The position numbers were made by a program, and so were the translations under genes. The notes beneath the pieces were generated by a model. The model did not search any database. It was not told the DNA's origin and saw nothing but the letters and a program-made list of their open reading frames with translations. A stretch of DNA of 64,000 bases from Streptomyces spectabilis (GTDB lineage: Bacteria > Actinomycetota > Actinomycetes > Streptomycetales > Streptomycetaceae), in NCBI RefSeq assembly GCF_008704795.1, contig NZ_CP023690.1, positions 124,001-188,000 on the forward strand. Direction: 5' to 3'. Positions 12,873-21,638 of this stretch are shown piece by piece (position 1 is the first letter of the stretch; each line of letters starts with the position of its first letter).

Positions 12873-13829
12873 GCCGCGGTACTCCATGGCCATGATCCCC
12901 CAGCTGAAGCCGAGCGCGCTGGTGGCGTGCAGGACCAGGTCGCCACGGGTCAGCCCGTCGCGGGTGATCAGGTCCCGCATCGCGATGAAGGTGTCCGCGT
13001 TGCCCATGTGGCCCAGCCTGTCGTACAGGAAGACGCTCTTGCTCCGGGGAACGTCCAACTGCCGCAGCAGGCCTTCGTGGATGTGCCGGTTGCCGTGAGT
13101 GACCAGTATGTGGTCGACATCGGTGATCTTCTTGTCGAGCGCGTCGAGCACGTCGGCGGTGAGCTGACCGAAGTTCTTCATGTAGGCGTCGCCGAGGCCG
13201 TCCCGGTGGCCGTGGCGCCGTACGACCACCTTGTCGCCTTCTTGGACGCCCGTGTAGTAGTCGCACCAGCTCGGGTCGGTGACCATGCGCGAGCCGAGGA
13301 CCTCGGCCAGCGGGGCGGACGCCGCCAGGAGGATCGCGCCTGCGGCGTCGCCGTTGTTGAACAGCTCCTTCGCCCCGGGTTCGCCGTGGTCCAGCAGCGT
13401 GCTGACCCGGTCGCCGATCAGGACGAGAGCGTAGGCGTCGGGTCTCGACCCGATCGTGTCGCAGGCGTACTGCACCGCGGCCGTCACGGCGTTGCAGTAG
13501 TTCGCCATCTCGAAGCAGAACGCCCGCTCGATCCCGAGTTCCTGGGCCACCTTGGCTGCCGGAGACCAGAACGGTGTCCCCCATGTGCCCGAGCCGGCGT
13601 AGATCACCGTGCTGATGGCCGAGGGCGGAACACCGGTCCGTCCCAGCACCGTCCGGGCGGCCCGCAGGGCGAGTTCCCACTCCTGTTCGCCCGCCGCGAG
13701 CACCGGGATGCTGTCGCACGTGGTGATCGCGCGGACGTCCTCCTCCGGCAGGCCGGACTTCGCGGCCATCTCTGTGACGGTGATTCGGGCCGACGGCAAC
13801 ACGACGTCGAAATCGACGATCCCAGCCAC
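12870..13829 (-). CDS. KASIII-like 3-oxoacyl-ACP synthase or acyltransferase in the clavam cluster, 319 aa
   Basis: A thiolase-fold ketosynthase III homologue. The active-site residues are present but in unusual settings: Cys in EMANYCNAVTAA, His in LVTHGNRHIHEG (replacing the usual HQAN) and Asn in LGHMGNADTF. Such stand-alone KASIII relatives in antibiotic clusters often act as acyltransferases (CerJ type) or condense an activated acyl group. GTG 13829 follows GGAGAGG and gives the family length; upstream in-frame codons are antisense to the dehydrogenase gene. It is the last gene of the leftward operon. I know of no counterpart in the S. clavuligerus clavulanate or clavam clusters, so it may add or build an acyl side chain on the clavam. 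Confidence 0.9.
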   Translation of the reverse strand: MAGIVDFDVVLPSARITVTEMAAKSGLPEEDVRAITTCDSIPVLAAGEQEWELALRAARTVLGRTGVPPSAISTVIYAGSGTWGTPFWSPAAKVAQELGIERAFCFEMANYCNAVTAAVQYACDTIGSRPDAYALVLIGDRVSTLLDHGEPGAKELFNNGDAAGAILLAASAPLAEVLGSRMVTDPSWCDYYTGVQEGDKVVVRRHGHRDGLGDAYMKNFGQLTADVLDALDKKITDVDHILVTHGNRHIHEGLLRQLDVPRSKSVFLYDRLGHMGNADTFIAMRDLITRDGLTRGDLVLHATSALGFSWGIMAMEYRG

Positions 13830-13906
13830 TGCCCACCTCTCCTTCGTCTCTTCGGCTGTCCGTGGCTCTTTCCGTGGAGTTCTCCCGGGCGCGGGGCGGC
13901 GGCCGT

Positions 13907-15046
13907 CTAGGAGAAGAACAGAGGCTTGCCGGTGTAGTAGTCGACGACCGCTTGACTCATGCTCGTCCGGGACGGGGGGTGGAAGACCACGGCCTGCGCG
14001 GCAGAAGCCAAGTAGGCGATCTTCGGTGAAGTGATGAAGGCCATCCCACCCAGCATCTCCACCGCTTGGGCGACGGCCCTGGTGACGATGGGCTGCACCG
14101 TGAAGCGGGTGAACAGCGAGGCCGCCGCGCAGTCGTTGCCGAGGTCGTCGTCCATGATCCTGCGGGCGAGGCCCTCCACCAGGGACGCCGCCGATTCGAT
14201 GAGAAGGCACAGGCCGGCACGTTCCTCGACCGGTCCTCGCTTGTCGCGCAGGACCTGATCGACGAGTGCGCTGGCCACCCCGGTGTACGTGGCGGCGACG
14301 ATCATCTGGAACCAGATCACACCGGCCTCGTTGAGCGCGTCCAGCCGTTCGCCCGCGCTCGCAGGCGCGCGCAGCACGTGCTCGGCTCCGGCGAACACGT
14401 CGGTGAGGCGCACCTCGTGGCTCTCCGCGGCGACCAGCGGGAACGTCGACCAGAAGTCATGGACGGAGATGCCCGGCGTGTCGGCGGGCAGCACCAGCAG
14501 GCCCATCTCGGTGGCGCCGTCGTGCCCGCGCAGCGCGACGCTCGCGGTCAGGAGGTCCATCGAACGCGACAGGCTGCAGGGCTTCTTGGAGCCGCTGACG
14601 AGGTAGCCGCCGGGTGTTTCGCGGGCCTCGACGGTGGGGGTGAGGATGCCGTGCCCCGAACGTCCCTCTGCGTATCCCGACGCGATCAGCGACCGGTTCT
14701 TCGCGACCGCCTCGAGCACGGAGGTGCGGAAGGAAGGGCCGCTCTCGTAGAGCGGGCCCAGCGAGAAGAGCATGCCGACCGAGAAGTGGTGCATGGCGGT
14801 CGCCACTGCCAGAGATGGGGCGAGCGACGCCAGAGCGCGGATCACTCTGACCGCTTCGAGCGCGGAGGCACCGATTCCCCCGTAGTCACCGGGGACGAGC
14901 AGATTGGTGCCGCCGTACTCCTTGAAGAGCGCGACGGCCGGACTCTTCGGCGACTCCAACTGGTCGAACGGCACGTCGGCCAAGCGGTCGGCAAGTCCGG
15001 GCAGGAGCGCTTCACAGGTGTCGTGGTCGCGTTGCAGAAATCTCAC
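13907..15046 (-). CDS. Acyl-CoA dehydrogenase-like flavoprotein in the clavam cluster, 379 aa
   Basis: The acyl-CoA dehydrogenase fold is seen from the N-terminal helical domain (LFKEYGGTNLLVPGDYGGIG), the beta domain (GYLVSGSKKPCS, GLLVLPADTPGI) and the C-terminal helical bundle with EMLGGMAFITSPKIAYL. FAD-dependent alpha,beta-desaturation of a CoA- or carrier-bound acyl group is the family reaction. I could not place the catalytic glutamate with confidence: the C-terminal loop where many members carry it reads PSRTSMSQAVVDYY, without Glu. It may therefore be a divergent oxidase or hydroxylase, or use a base elsewhere. The start is GTG 15046. It sits 77 bases upstream of the KASIII gene, and the two likely act on the same acyl unit. 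Confidence 0.9.
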   Translation of the reverse strand: MRFLQRDHDTCEALLPGLADRLADVPFDQLESPKSPAVALFKEYGGTNLLVPGDYGGIGASALEAVRVIRALASLAPSLAVATAMHHFSVGMLFSLGPLYESGPSFRTSVLEAVAKNRSLIASGYAEGRSGHGILTPTVEARETPGGYLVSGSKKPCSLSRSMDLLTASVALRGHDGATEMGLLVLPADTPGISVHDFWSTFPLVAAESHEVRLTDVFAGAEHVLRAPASAGERLDALNEAGVIWFQMIVAATYTGVASALVDQVLRDKRGPVEERAGLCLLIESAASLVEGLARRIMDDDLGNDCAAASLFTRFTVQPIVTRAVAQAVEMLGGMAFITSPKIAYLASAAQAVVFHPPSRTSMSQAVVDYYTGKPLFFS

Positions 15047-15097
15047 GGTCTCGTCCCTACTGCTCGTGCCGAGGCTGTCCGGTGCCGGTGGGGCGGC

Positions 15098-16105
15098 TCA
15101 GTTGTCGACCAGCCGCATCAGGAAGGGCGGGTACCGGTCGCCGTGGACGGCCTCGGGAGGCACCGCGGCCGCCACGGCCTGCCGCTCGTCGGGGGTCAGT
15201 TCGACGAGCGCGGCTGCCAGGTTCTCCTCCAGGTGGTCGCGGCGGGCGGTGCCGGGAATGGGCACGACGTCGTCGCCCTGCTGGTGGAGCCAGGCCAGGG
15301 CGAGCTGGGCGACCGTCAGGTCACGGCTCGCGGCCAGGTGCCTCAGGGCCGCCAGGACGGCCTGGTTGCGGGCGAGGTTGGCATGGCCGAAGCGCGGTAG
15401 CCCGTGCCGGAAGTCCTGCGCGGGGCCGAGGTCGGCGGCCGAGCCGATGCTCCCCGTCAGAAAGCCCCGTCCCAGTGGGCACGAGGCGATGATGCCGATG
15501 CCCAGCTCCCGGCAGACCGGCACCACTTCCGCCTCGATGCCCCGGCTCCACAGTGACCACTCGCTCTGGACGGCGGTGACGGGGTGCACCGCGTGAGCGC
15601 GCCGGATGGTGGCGGCGGAGACCTCCGACAGGCACAGATGGCGCACCTTTCCCTCGGTGACGAGTTCCGCCAGGGCGCCGAAGGCTTCCTCGATCCGCTC
15701 GCCGGGCGCCGCCCAGTGCTTCACATAGAAGTCGAGGTGGTCGACGCCGAGGCGGCGCAGCGAAGCGTGGCAGCGCTGCCTGATGTAGCCCCGGTCACCC
15801 CGTACGCCCAGGAATTCCCCTTCCTGGTCCCGCTCCAGGCCGACCTTCGTGGAGATCAGTACGCGATCGCGTCGGCCGGCCACGGCCTCGCCGAGCAGTC
15901 GCTCCCCTTCGCCGAGGCCCTGGACGTCCGCCGTGTCCAGGAGCGTGACGCCCCGGTCGATCGCCCGGCGCACGGTGGCACGGGCCTCGGCGGGGTCGGC
16001 GCGCGCGTAGAACGACGTCATGCTCAGGCAGCCGAGCCCCTGGGCGGGGAGCCGCAGGTCACCGAGTCTGCGCACCGGAAGCGGTGTGCCGTCGTCCGCC
16101 TTCAT
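15098..16105 (-). CDS. Aldo/keto reductase-like protein (Cvm1-like) lacking the catalytic tyrosine, 335 aa
   Basis: An aldo/keto reductase TIM barrel. The family tetrad is Asp-Tyr-Lys-His; here Asp57 (LLDTAD), Lys87 (LISTKVG) and His130 (FYVKHW) are visible, but the tyrosine position in the usual DTADVYG motif is glutamine (DTADVQG, residue 62, codon CAG). The NADPH-binding C-terminus with PIPGTARRDHLEEN is normal. Cvm1 of S. clavuligerus is an aldo/keto reductase needed for 5S clavams, which supports a pathway role. The Tyr-to-Gln change implies altered chemistry or a non-reductase function. The ATG at 16105 lies 12 bases after the nitroreductase stop. Confidence 0.92.
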   Translation of the reverse strand: MKADDGTPLPVRRLGDLRLPAQGLGCLSMTSFYARADPAEARATVRRAIDRGVTLLDTADVQGLGEGERLLGEAVAGRRDRVLISTKVGLERDQEGEFLGVRGDRGYIRQRCHASLRRLGVDHLDFYVKHWAAPGERIEEAFGALAELVTEGKVRHLCLSEVSAATIRRAHAVHPVTAVQSEWSLWSRGIEAEVVPVCRELGIGIIASCPLGRGFLTGSIGSAADLGPAQDFRHGLPRFGHANLARNQAVLAALRHLAASRDLTVAQLALAWLHQQGDDVVPIPGTARRDHLEENLAAALVELTPDERQAVAAAVPPEAVHGDRYPPFLMRLVDN

Positions 16106-16117
16106 GCGGCTGCCTCC

Positions 16118-16810
16118 TCACCAGGTGTCGAGGTGGAGCACCTGCTCCAGCGGTTGGCGTGCGGCGGGCCTGAACTCCGTGCCGAGCGAGTACGCCGTCG
16201 GGATCAGCGCCGCTTGGTCGACACCGCTCGGCAGGCCGAGGAGTTCCGCGATCTCCTTCTCGTACATCAGGTGCAAGGTGGTCCAGGCGGTGCCGAGGCG
16301 GCGGGCCCTGGCGGCGAGCATGTAGCTCCACGCGGCCTGGATGATCGACCCCCACTTGCCCGCTTCGTTGTACTCGGGAGCCTCGTTCGCGTCGAGGCAG
16401 GGGATCACGAGCACGGGCACATCGCCCAAGTGGTCGCCCAAGTAGGCCACGCTGTCGCCCACGCGCTGCTGCACCGCGTGGCGTTCCGGGTCCTCGGGGA
16501 ACAGCGATCCGCACGTCCCTTCCGACGCCAGATACGTCCGCACCGCGCGCTGGTAGTAGCGGCCGATCTCGGCGCGCCGCGCCGTGTCCGTCACGACCAT
16601 CCAGTGCCAGGTCTGCCGGTTGCTTCCCGACGGTGCCTGCAAGGCGATCTCAATGCATTCCTTGACCAGTGCCAGCGGCACGGGCCGCGTGAGGTCGAGC
16701 CTCTTGCGCACGGAGCGGGTCGTGGTGAGGAGTTGGTCCGGGGTGAGGTCCAAGAGCGCCATCAGGTGGTCCTTCGATCTGCGGGCGGTGGATGCGACGT
16801 CGGCCGTCAT
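16118..16810 (-). CDS. Nitroreductase-family FMN oxidoreductase in the clavam cluster, 230 aa
   Basis: An FMN-dependent oxidoreductase of the nitroreductase fold. Supporting motifs are the basic N-terminal TTTRSVRKRLDL flavin-binding segment, the APSGSNRQTWHW core strand and a C-terminal segment (LIPTAYSLGTEF) near the flavin. Members reduce nitro groups, quinones or enones, or oxidise rings as in azoline oxidases, so the substrate cannot be read from sequence. Start ATG 16810 is used here; an internal ATG at residue 17 (MALLDLTPD) is possible. It lies between the aminotransferase and aldo/keto reductase genes with short gaps, so it is an operon member. I know of no equivalent in the classical clavulanic acid cluster. 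Confidence 0.9.
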   Translation of the reverse strand: MTADVASTARRSKDHLMALLDLTPDQLLTTTRSVRKRLDLTRPVPLALVKECIEIALQAPSGSNRQTWHWMVVTDTARRAEIGRYYQRAVRTYLASEGTCGSLFPEDPERHAVQQRVGDSVAYLGDHLGDVPVLVIPCLDANEAPEYNEAGKWGSIIQAAWSYMLAARARRLGTAWTTLHLMYEKEIAELLGLPSGVDQAALIPTAYSLGTEFRPAARQPLEQVLHLDTW

Positions 16811-16867
16811 GGGCTGCGGCTGCTTTCGGGCGTCGGCTCTGGCCGTGAGCGCGCTTGCGCTCCGGCT

Positions 16868-18241
16868 CTACGGCCGGACCCGGCCGTCGGGCTCGACGCG
16901 GGTGAGGACCGCGAGCAGTCCGTCGGCCAGTTCGTCCGCCGTGGCGCGGTCCAGTACAAGCGGGGGGTTGATCAGGAGAGAGCGCGGGTTGCCGCGCAGG
17001 ATGATCCCGGCGTCCTCCCGCAGTGCCTGCGCCACCGGGGCCGTGCCGGTGGGCAGTGGGGTCCGCGCCGTCTTGTCCGCGACGAGTTCGATGCCCAGCA
17101 TCAGGCCGAGCTGTCGTACGTCGCCCACGACGGGCAGATCGCGGAGCGCCGCCAGTCGGTCGGCCAGGTAGCCGCCCACCGCCGTCGCGTTGTCGAGCAG
17201 CTTCTCCCGCTCGATGAGGTCCAGGTTGGCGAGCGCGACCGCGCAGGCGGTGGGGTGCCCGGTGTAGGTGAACCCGATGGGGAAGCCGGTGGAGCCGGTC
17301 ACCGCGGCCGCGACCTCCTCGGTGACGAGCACCGCGCCGTGCGGGACGTACCCGGATGTGATGCCCTTCGCGGTGACCAGGAGGTCCGGCCGCACCCCGA
17401 AGTGTTCGGCGGCGAACCAGTGTCCGATCCGGCCGTAGCCCGTGACCACCTCGTCGAAGATCAGCAGGATGCCGTGGGAGCGCAGGAGTTCGGCGACCCG
17501 GGGCCAGTAGTCCGGCGGCGGGACGACCGTGCCCCCGACGCTCATGACCGGCTCGCCGATCATCGCCGCGATCCGGTCCGGCCCTATCCGCTCGATGGTC
17601 TCCCGCAGCTCCCGCAGGCAGAAGTCGGTGACGTCCTCGCCGTCGTACGCGGCGGTCTGGTACGGATCGGGGGCCGTGAGGTGGTGTACGTGCGGAAGCA
17701 CAGGGCCGAAGCCCTCGTGGTACACGGGAAGCCCCGAGACGCTTCCGGCTCCGTACGCGATGCCGTGGTAGGCCGTCCTGCGCGACAGGATCCACGTCCG
17801 TTCGGGCTGTTGCCTGCGGTAGTGGAAGAACCGGGCCATGCGCAGGGCGATCTCGTTGCCCTCCGCGCCTCCGCTGGTGAAGAACACCCGGTCCAGGCCG
17901 GTGGGTGCGAGATCGGTCAGCCGCACGGCCAGCTCGATGGCCTTGTCGTTGCTCATGGTCTCCCAGAGGTGGAAGCACTCCAGGGACCCCATCTGAGCGG
18001 CGGCCGCCTCCACGATCTCGCCACGTCCGTGCCCGACCTGCACCATGCCGAGCGCGGCCGCGGCGTCCAGGTATCGGTTTCCCTCACTGTCGCGGACGTA
18101 GCACCCACGGCCCTCGACCATGACGGTGCGGTCCGTGCGGCTGCTGGGGAGATTGGGGTGGATGAGCCGATCACGGTCGGACCGGACCCACTGGGCCGTC
18201 CTGTCAGGACCGGGCGTCGGTACCGCCGAGGATGTGGACAT
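16868..18241 (-). CDS. Class III PLP aminotransferase (Cvm6-like), 457 aa
   Basis: A fold-type I, omega-amino acid-type aminotransferase. Lys292 in VTAKGITSG forms the Schiff base with pyridoxal phosphate. FDEVVTGYGRIG carries the aspartate that binds the pyridine nitrogen, and FTSGGAEGNE the phosphate-side loop. Cvm6 homologues are found in clavam clusters and are considered to act on clavaminate or a related amino intermediate at the branch to 5S clavams. The ATG at 18241 follows AAGGAG at nine bases, which fixes the start and excludes a longer upstream reading. It is the first gene of the leftward operon, so its promoter must lie in 18242-18400. Confidence 0.94.
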   Translation of the reverse strand: MSTSSAVPTPGPDRTAQWVRSDRDRLIHPNLPSSRTDRTVMVEGRGCYVRDSEGNRYLDAAAALGMVQVGHGRGEIVEAAAAQMGSLECFHLWETMSNDKAIELAVRLTDLAPTGLDRVFFTSGGAEGNEIALRMARFFHYRRQQPERTWILSRRTAYHGIAYGAGSVSGLPVYHEGFGPVLPHVHHLTAPDPYQTAAYDGEDVTDFCLRELRETIERIGPDRIAAMIGEPVMSVGGTVVPPPDYWPRVAELLRSHGILLIFDEVVTGYGRIGHWFAAEHFGVRPDLLVTAKGITSGYVPHGAVLVTEEVAAAVTGSTGFPIGFTYTGHPTACAVALANLDLIEREKLLDNATAVGGYLADRLAALRDLPVVGDVRQLGLMLGIELVADKTARTPLPTGTAPVAQALREDAGIILRGNPRSLLINPPLVLDRATADELADGLLAVLTRVEPDGRVRP

Positions 18242-18752
18242 GGGGCAAGCTCCTTCGCGGGTGGTGCGGATGGCCCGTCGGCACTCTGGTGTGCGCGGCC
18301 CGTCGACGCATGCGCGAGGGCGCCCCCCGTCGGGCGATGCGCGGGTGGACGCGGCGACGGTGAACGGCTGCCGCATGACGAGCAGTGTCACCGCCGGGGG
18401 TTGCATTCCACTGGCAGGGGACGCGAGCGGAACGTCAAGCGGGGTGCAAGGCGGGGCGTACGCGCGGTGTCAGCACCTCGCCGACCCGCGCACTCCGTCC
18501 CCGCCGTGGAAAACCGACACGTGGACGACGTGGCTGGCAGCGACCTCGGCCATGCGGAGCTGGGCCGTCCGCGGGAACATGGCCCTCGGTCGCGAGGAGG
18601 TACCTCCTGCCCGGCCGACTCCACCACGGCCCCCGGAAAGAGCCTCGACACCCCGTGGCACCTGGGAGTCGGCCAGGAATGCCGCCTGCTCGCAAGGCAG
18701 ATCGCACCGTCCTGTGCGTCCGGGAACAGCCGCATCGCGGCGACGTTCCCAG
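18242..18752. other. 511-bp stretch at the right border of the clavam cluster, no supported gene
   Basis: This holds the promoter region of the aminotransferase operon and otherwise only overlapping low-complexity frames. I found no complete gene, tRNA or clear repeat. With the broken gene that follows, it probably marks the right edge of the clavam cluster. Confidence 0.5.
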
Positions 18753-19091
18753 TCAGGGACAGCGTCGATTCTGGACGACGCTCACGTCGTACCCGGCCTG
18801 CTTGTGGATGTCCCCTTTCGGCCGGCCCGACGCGTCCGCGAAGCCCCCATGGACGAGCGCTTCCGGGCTCGTACGCATGAAGCCTCCCTCGGCGTAGCGG
18901 GCTGCCGCGGCCACGCGATGAAAGCCGATGCTGCTGCCGATAATCGCCTCGGCGCGGTAATCAGCAAGATAGAGCTCAACGGCCTCGCCCCGCAGAGCCA
19001 CCAGAGCCTGCCGTTCGAAGGCACGGGCGTTGTCAGTGAGGTGCCTGAGGACATGCCCTCGGCTCCATCCACTTCCGATACATGTCCTCAT
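18753..19091 (-). pseudogene. Fragment of a maleylpyruvate isomerase/DinB-like (mycothiol-dependent) domain protein
   Basis: The N-terminal part, GWSRGHVLRHLTDNARAF, followed by a helix with R-A-E-A-I-I-G-S and LVALRGEAVELYLADYR-like sequence, matches the opening helices of mycothiol-dependent maleylpyruvate isomerase/DinB-type proteins (pgWsrghvlaHla). Full members are about 200 residues or more. Here the similarity stops after ~70 residues and the remaining tail to the stop is unrelated, so I read it as a truncated gene. The nucleotides upstream do not restore a longer N-terminus. Confidence 0.5.
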
Positions 19092-19214
19092 AACCGGCGG
19101 CTGCCCCCACCTCGCACATCGTCGGCGTCTTGGGCATGCTCCGGGACCTGCTGCCCGCGTGGCCGCGCTCGGGACTTGGAGCAGTCCGGACCCGAGCTCG
19201 AATGCGATCAGCGG

Positions 19215-19251
19215 GGCCCCAGGGCGAGTCGACCGCGCTCGCCCTGGGGCC
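19215..19251. terminator. 14-bp-arm hairpin downstream of the secreted NTF2-like gene
   Basis: The arms 19215-19228 (GGCCCCAGGGCGAG) and 19238-19251 are exact inverted copies around a nine-base loop. The hairpin is 11 bases beyond the stop of the leftward gene ending at 19263, the expected place for its terminator. Confidence 0.8.
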
Positions 19252-19262
19252 TCGCCTCGCGG

Positions 19263-20315
19263 CTAGGATCTCGCCAGTTTCGCGAAGAGGTCGTCGATGG
19301 TCTTCTGGTCGGCGAGCAGGGGGAGAGTGTCGAAGTACAGCTCCCATTCGCCGCCCGGGCCGAAGCGTTCCATGATTCCGAACGGGACGGGCTCGCCTTG
19401 GGGGCGTGTGACCGTACCGTGCCACTCGACGTACGTCGTGGTCTTGCCGACGGCGACCTGCCCCGCCTTGAGCTCGACGTTCGCCTTGTCGAAGAACCTC
19501 TGGAGGTAGGACTTCTTCGCCGCCGCGGTCGACAGCGGTGCATCCAGGCCCGGCCCTGACAGGCGCATGTTGCCCGTGCGCGCCAGCAAGGTGTCGATGT
19601 CCTCGCTGTTCCATGCCGCGAGACGCCGGGGGAGCTCGGCGTCCGCGCGGCCGCGAGACGCCGGTGTCTTGGCAGGCGCGGGACCGCTGTCCGCGATGCC
19701 CTCGAACAGGCCGGAAGGAGCGTCGGGCAGGGTGTCGCGCAGGAGCACGTGACGGTCGTAGTAGCGGCGGGCCTGGAGGGACTTGCCGTCGTCCCCGAGC
19801 ACGTTGCGCGCTATCTGCGGGAAGGCGATCTTGTGGCCCTTGACCGTGGCCTCGTTCCACTGGCCGAAGACCACGGTGCTCCCTTCGGCCACCACGTCCG
19901 TGCCCCGGTAGCGCAGATCCTTCACCAGCCCCAGGGAGTTGATGATCGACGGGCCGATTTCGTCACGACCACGCCTGGCCTTGCTGCCCGCCTCCCACAA
20001 AGTGGCATCCGTGTCGAAGATGTCGAGGTACGCCTTGACCCGAGGGTGCTCGAAGCCGCTCTCACCCGGCTCCGGTGCCGGACCCGTCGGCATCTCACCG
20101 AACCTGATCTGACGCTGCAAGAACGCACAGACGTTGGGGGTGACGCGACCCTCCAGCCGTTCCACCTTGGCCTGAGCTGCCGGGCACACCTTTCGCCCGG
20201 CAGCTGCACCGCCATCGGCCGATCCGTCACCTGGCAGTGCGGCAGCCGACGTCGTAAGACCCAAAACAGTGCTCGCCAACGCCACCGCCAAGACACCCCG
20301 TCGGTTCGCGACCAT
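19263..20315 (-). CDS. Exported protein with two SnoaL/NTF2-like domains, 350 aa
   Basis: The N-terminus is a classical Sec signal peptide: MVANRRG, a hydrophobic stretch to ~residue 25 and an AAA cleavage region. Two similar alpha+beta units follow, at about 90-200 and 215-350. Each contains the SnoaL-like pattern of a helix with a conserved Asp/Trp, then strands such as VVFGQWNEATVKG and TTYVEWHGTVTRP. This cone-shaped fold binds small ligands or hosts isomerase chemistry, but no catalytic residues can be assigned. Start ATG 20315 has AGGAAGG upstream. A strong hairpin follows the stop. Its role is unknown; an extracellular ligand-binding or enzymatic role is an inference. Confidence 0.85.
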   Translation of the reverse strand: MVANRRGVLAVALASTVLGLTTSAAALPGDGSADGGAAAGRKVCPAAQAKVERLEGRVTPNVCAFLQRQIRFGEMPTGPAPEPGESGFEHPRVKAYLDIFDTDATLWEAGSKARRGRDEIGPSIINSLGLVKDLRYRGTDVVAEGSTVVFGQWNEATVKGHKIAFPQIARNVLGDDGKSLQARRYYDRHVLLRDTLPDAPSGLFEGIADSGPAPAKTPASRGRADAELPRRLAAWNSEDIDTLLARTGNMRLSGPGLDAPLSTAAAKKSYLQRFFDKANVELKAGQVAVGKTTTYVEWHGTVTRPQGEPVPFGIMERFGPGGEWELYFDTLPLLADQKTIDDLFAKLARS

Positions 20316-20657
20316 GCGCGTCCCCTTCCTGTTCATCCGATGCGGCCCAGCACCGCTCGGGGTGATCAGCATGGACACCGACGACATCAAGATCGATTAC
20401 TTGCGAGGTAATCGTGCACGGGACCCGCGGAAGGCGTTCATGAAGGCCACCATCCGGAACTGCTCCGCCCGGAGAATGGGCGACCTTCTTGAGCTAGACC
20501 GCCCAGGACCCGCGCACCACCCCCGCCACGGCGGCCCAGCCGGACCCACTCACCACGTAACCGGATCGCGCCCGGCCCGCAGGCGAGGGGCCGGGCGCGC
20601 CCGCAGCCGCACAGATGATGACGACGATCCTCCCTGTGCGGCTGTCCACGCTGGTGT
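20316..20657. other. 342-bp intergenic stretch with two strong hairpins
   Basis: No gene is supported. The left half is the promoter side of the secreted-protein gene at 19263-20315. The right half carries two adjacent perfect inverted repeats that terminate the leftward hydrolase operon (listed separately). Confidence 0.6.
20567..20644. terminator. Tandem hairpins after the hydrolase operon
   Basis: The first hairpin pairs CAGCCGCACAG (20604-20614) with its exact inverse at 20634-20644. The second pairs CGCGCCCGGCCC (20567-20578) with its inverse at 20588-20599. They lie 14 bases beyond the stop of the leftward alpha/beta-hydrolase gene and probably form a double terminator. Confidence 0.75.
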
Positions 20658-21638
20658 TCAGCTCAACGCGTGGGCCATGTGATCACTGACGTGCGGCAGC
20701 CAGTCGGGCCGCGCGTTGCCCAGAAGGTGGTCGCCGTGCGGGACGGACAGGTAACTGGCGCCCGGCGCCAGGCGGGCCAGGGGCTCACCGTTCGTCACGC
20801 CGGGGATCACGTCCTGGCCGCCGTCCACGACCAGCAGCGGGGCCGCGATGCGGGGCGCCAGCGCGGCGAGATCCACGTGGCGTACGAACTCGTGGGCGGC
20901 GTCGGCGCCTCCGGCGCGCCGGGCCATGATGTCCCGTACCGGCGGGGGCAGTTCCTTCCAGTCGAGGCGGAAGGGACCGCTGACGGTGGCGACGGCTGCC
21001 ACGCGTGGTTCGAGAGCCGCGGTCCGGGCCGCGAAGTAGCCGCCCAGGCTGAGACCGACGAGTCCGATGCGTGGGACGCCGAGGGCGTCGATGACCCGGC
21101 CCACGACTTGCTCGTAGTCCGGCTCGAGGGTCGTGGTGGCCGCGAGCACGCCCTGTCCGGGGCCGTCCATCGCGAACACCGCGAGCCCCCTGGCCAGCAG
21201 CGCGGACGCCAGATCGAGGAACTCCTCCTTGGCCGAGTCGAGGCCGGGGACGACGACCACCGTCCCCGGTGCGTCGGCGGGGCCGCGCAGCCAGCCGGTG
21301 AAGCCCTCGCCGCTCACCCGCCGCGCATCGGGCTCCAGCACCGTGAGTGCTCTGCCCAGCGCGCGATCCGCCTCGGCGGCTGCCCGATGCGCTTCCGCGT
21401 ACGGCGCCAGGGTGGCCAGATGGAACCACCGGGCCGCCGTCAGCAGGTACTCCCCCGCCGAGAGGGACGATCCGGCGTCGTCCGCACGCCGGAGGTAGGT
21501 GTGTCCGCAGTGCAGGAAGGACGGCCCCCAGTCGGCGACGGAGGTGAGGCCCTCCGTGACGCGCCGGTACTCGTGCGGGTCCACGCCCGCACCGGTGGCA
21601 CGGGTCCACTGGGCGGCGGCGAACTCGGTGGTACTCAT
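20658..21638 (-). CDS. Alpha/beta-hydrolase, 326 aa
   Basis: A serine hydrolase with an N-terminal helical cap (~residues 1-100) before the alpha/beta core, the layout of FrsA/2,6-dihydropseudooxynicotine hydrolase-type enzymes. The nucleophile elbow is GLSLGG with Ser197. The acid is probably Asp in VDGGQDVIPG and the base His in PHGDHLL. A conserved DGPGQG segment forms the oxyanion side. The substrate is unknown; C-C or ester hydrolysis of a ketone-type molecule is typical of this branch. Its ATG overlaps the stop of the upstream dehydrogenase by four bases, so the two are translationally coupled and likely act in one pathway. Confidence 0.9.
   Translation of the reverse strand: MSTTEFAAAQWTRATGAGVDPHEYRRVTEGLTSVADWGPSFLHCGHTYLRRADDAGSSLSAGEYLLTAARWFHLATLAPYAEAHRAAAEADRALGRALTVLEPDARRVSGEGFTGWLRGPADAPGTVVVVPGLDSAKEEFLDLASALLARGLAVFAMDGPGQGVLAATTTLEPDYEQVVGRVIDALGVPRIGLVGLSLGGYFAARTAALEPRVAAVATVSGPFRLDWKELPPPVRDIMARRAGGADAAHEFVRHVDLAALAPRIAAPLLVVDGGQDVIPGVTNGEPLARLAPGASYLSVPHGDHLLGNARPDWLPHVSDHMAHALS

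Noticed and set aside
15584..18880. A 1,098-codon open frame on the plus strand
   Set aside because: It is antisense to the aldo/keto reductase, nitroreductase and aminotransferase genes, all with clear motifs. High-GC codon bias keeps the opposite frame open.
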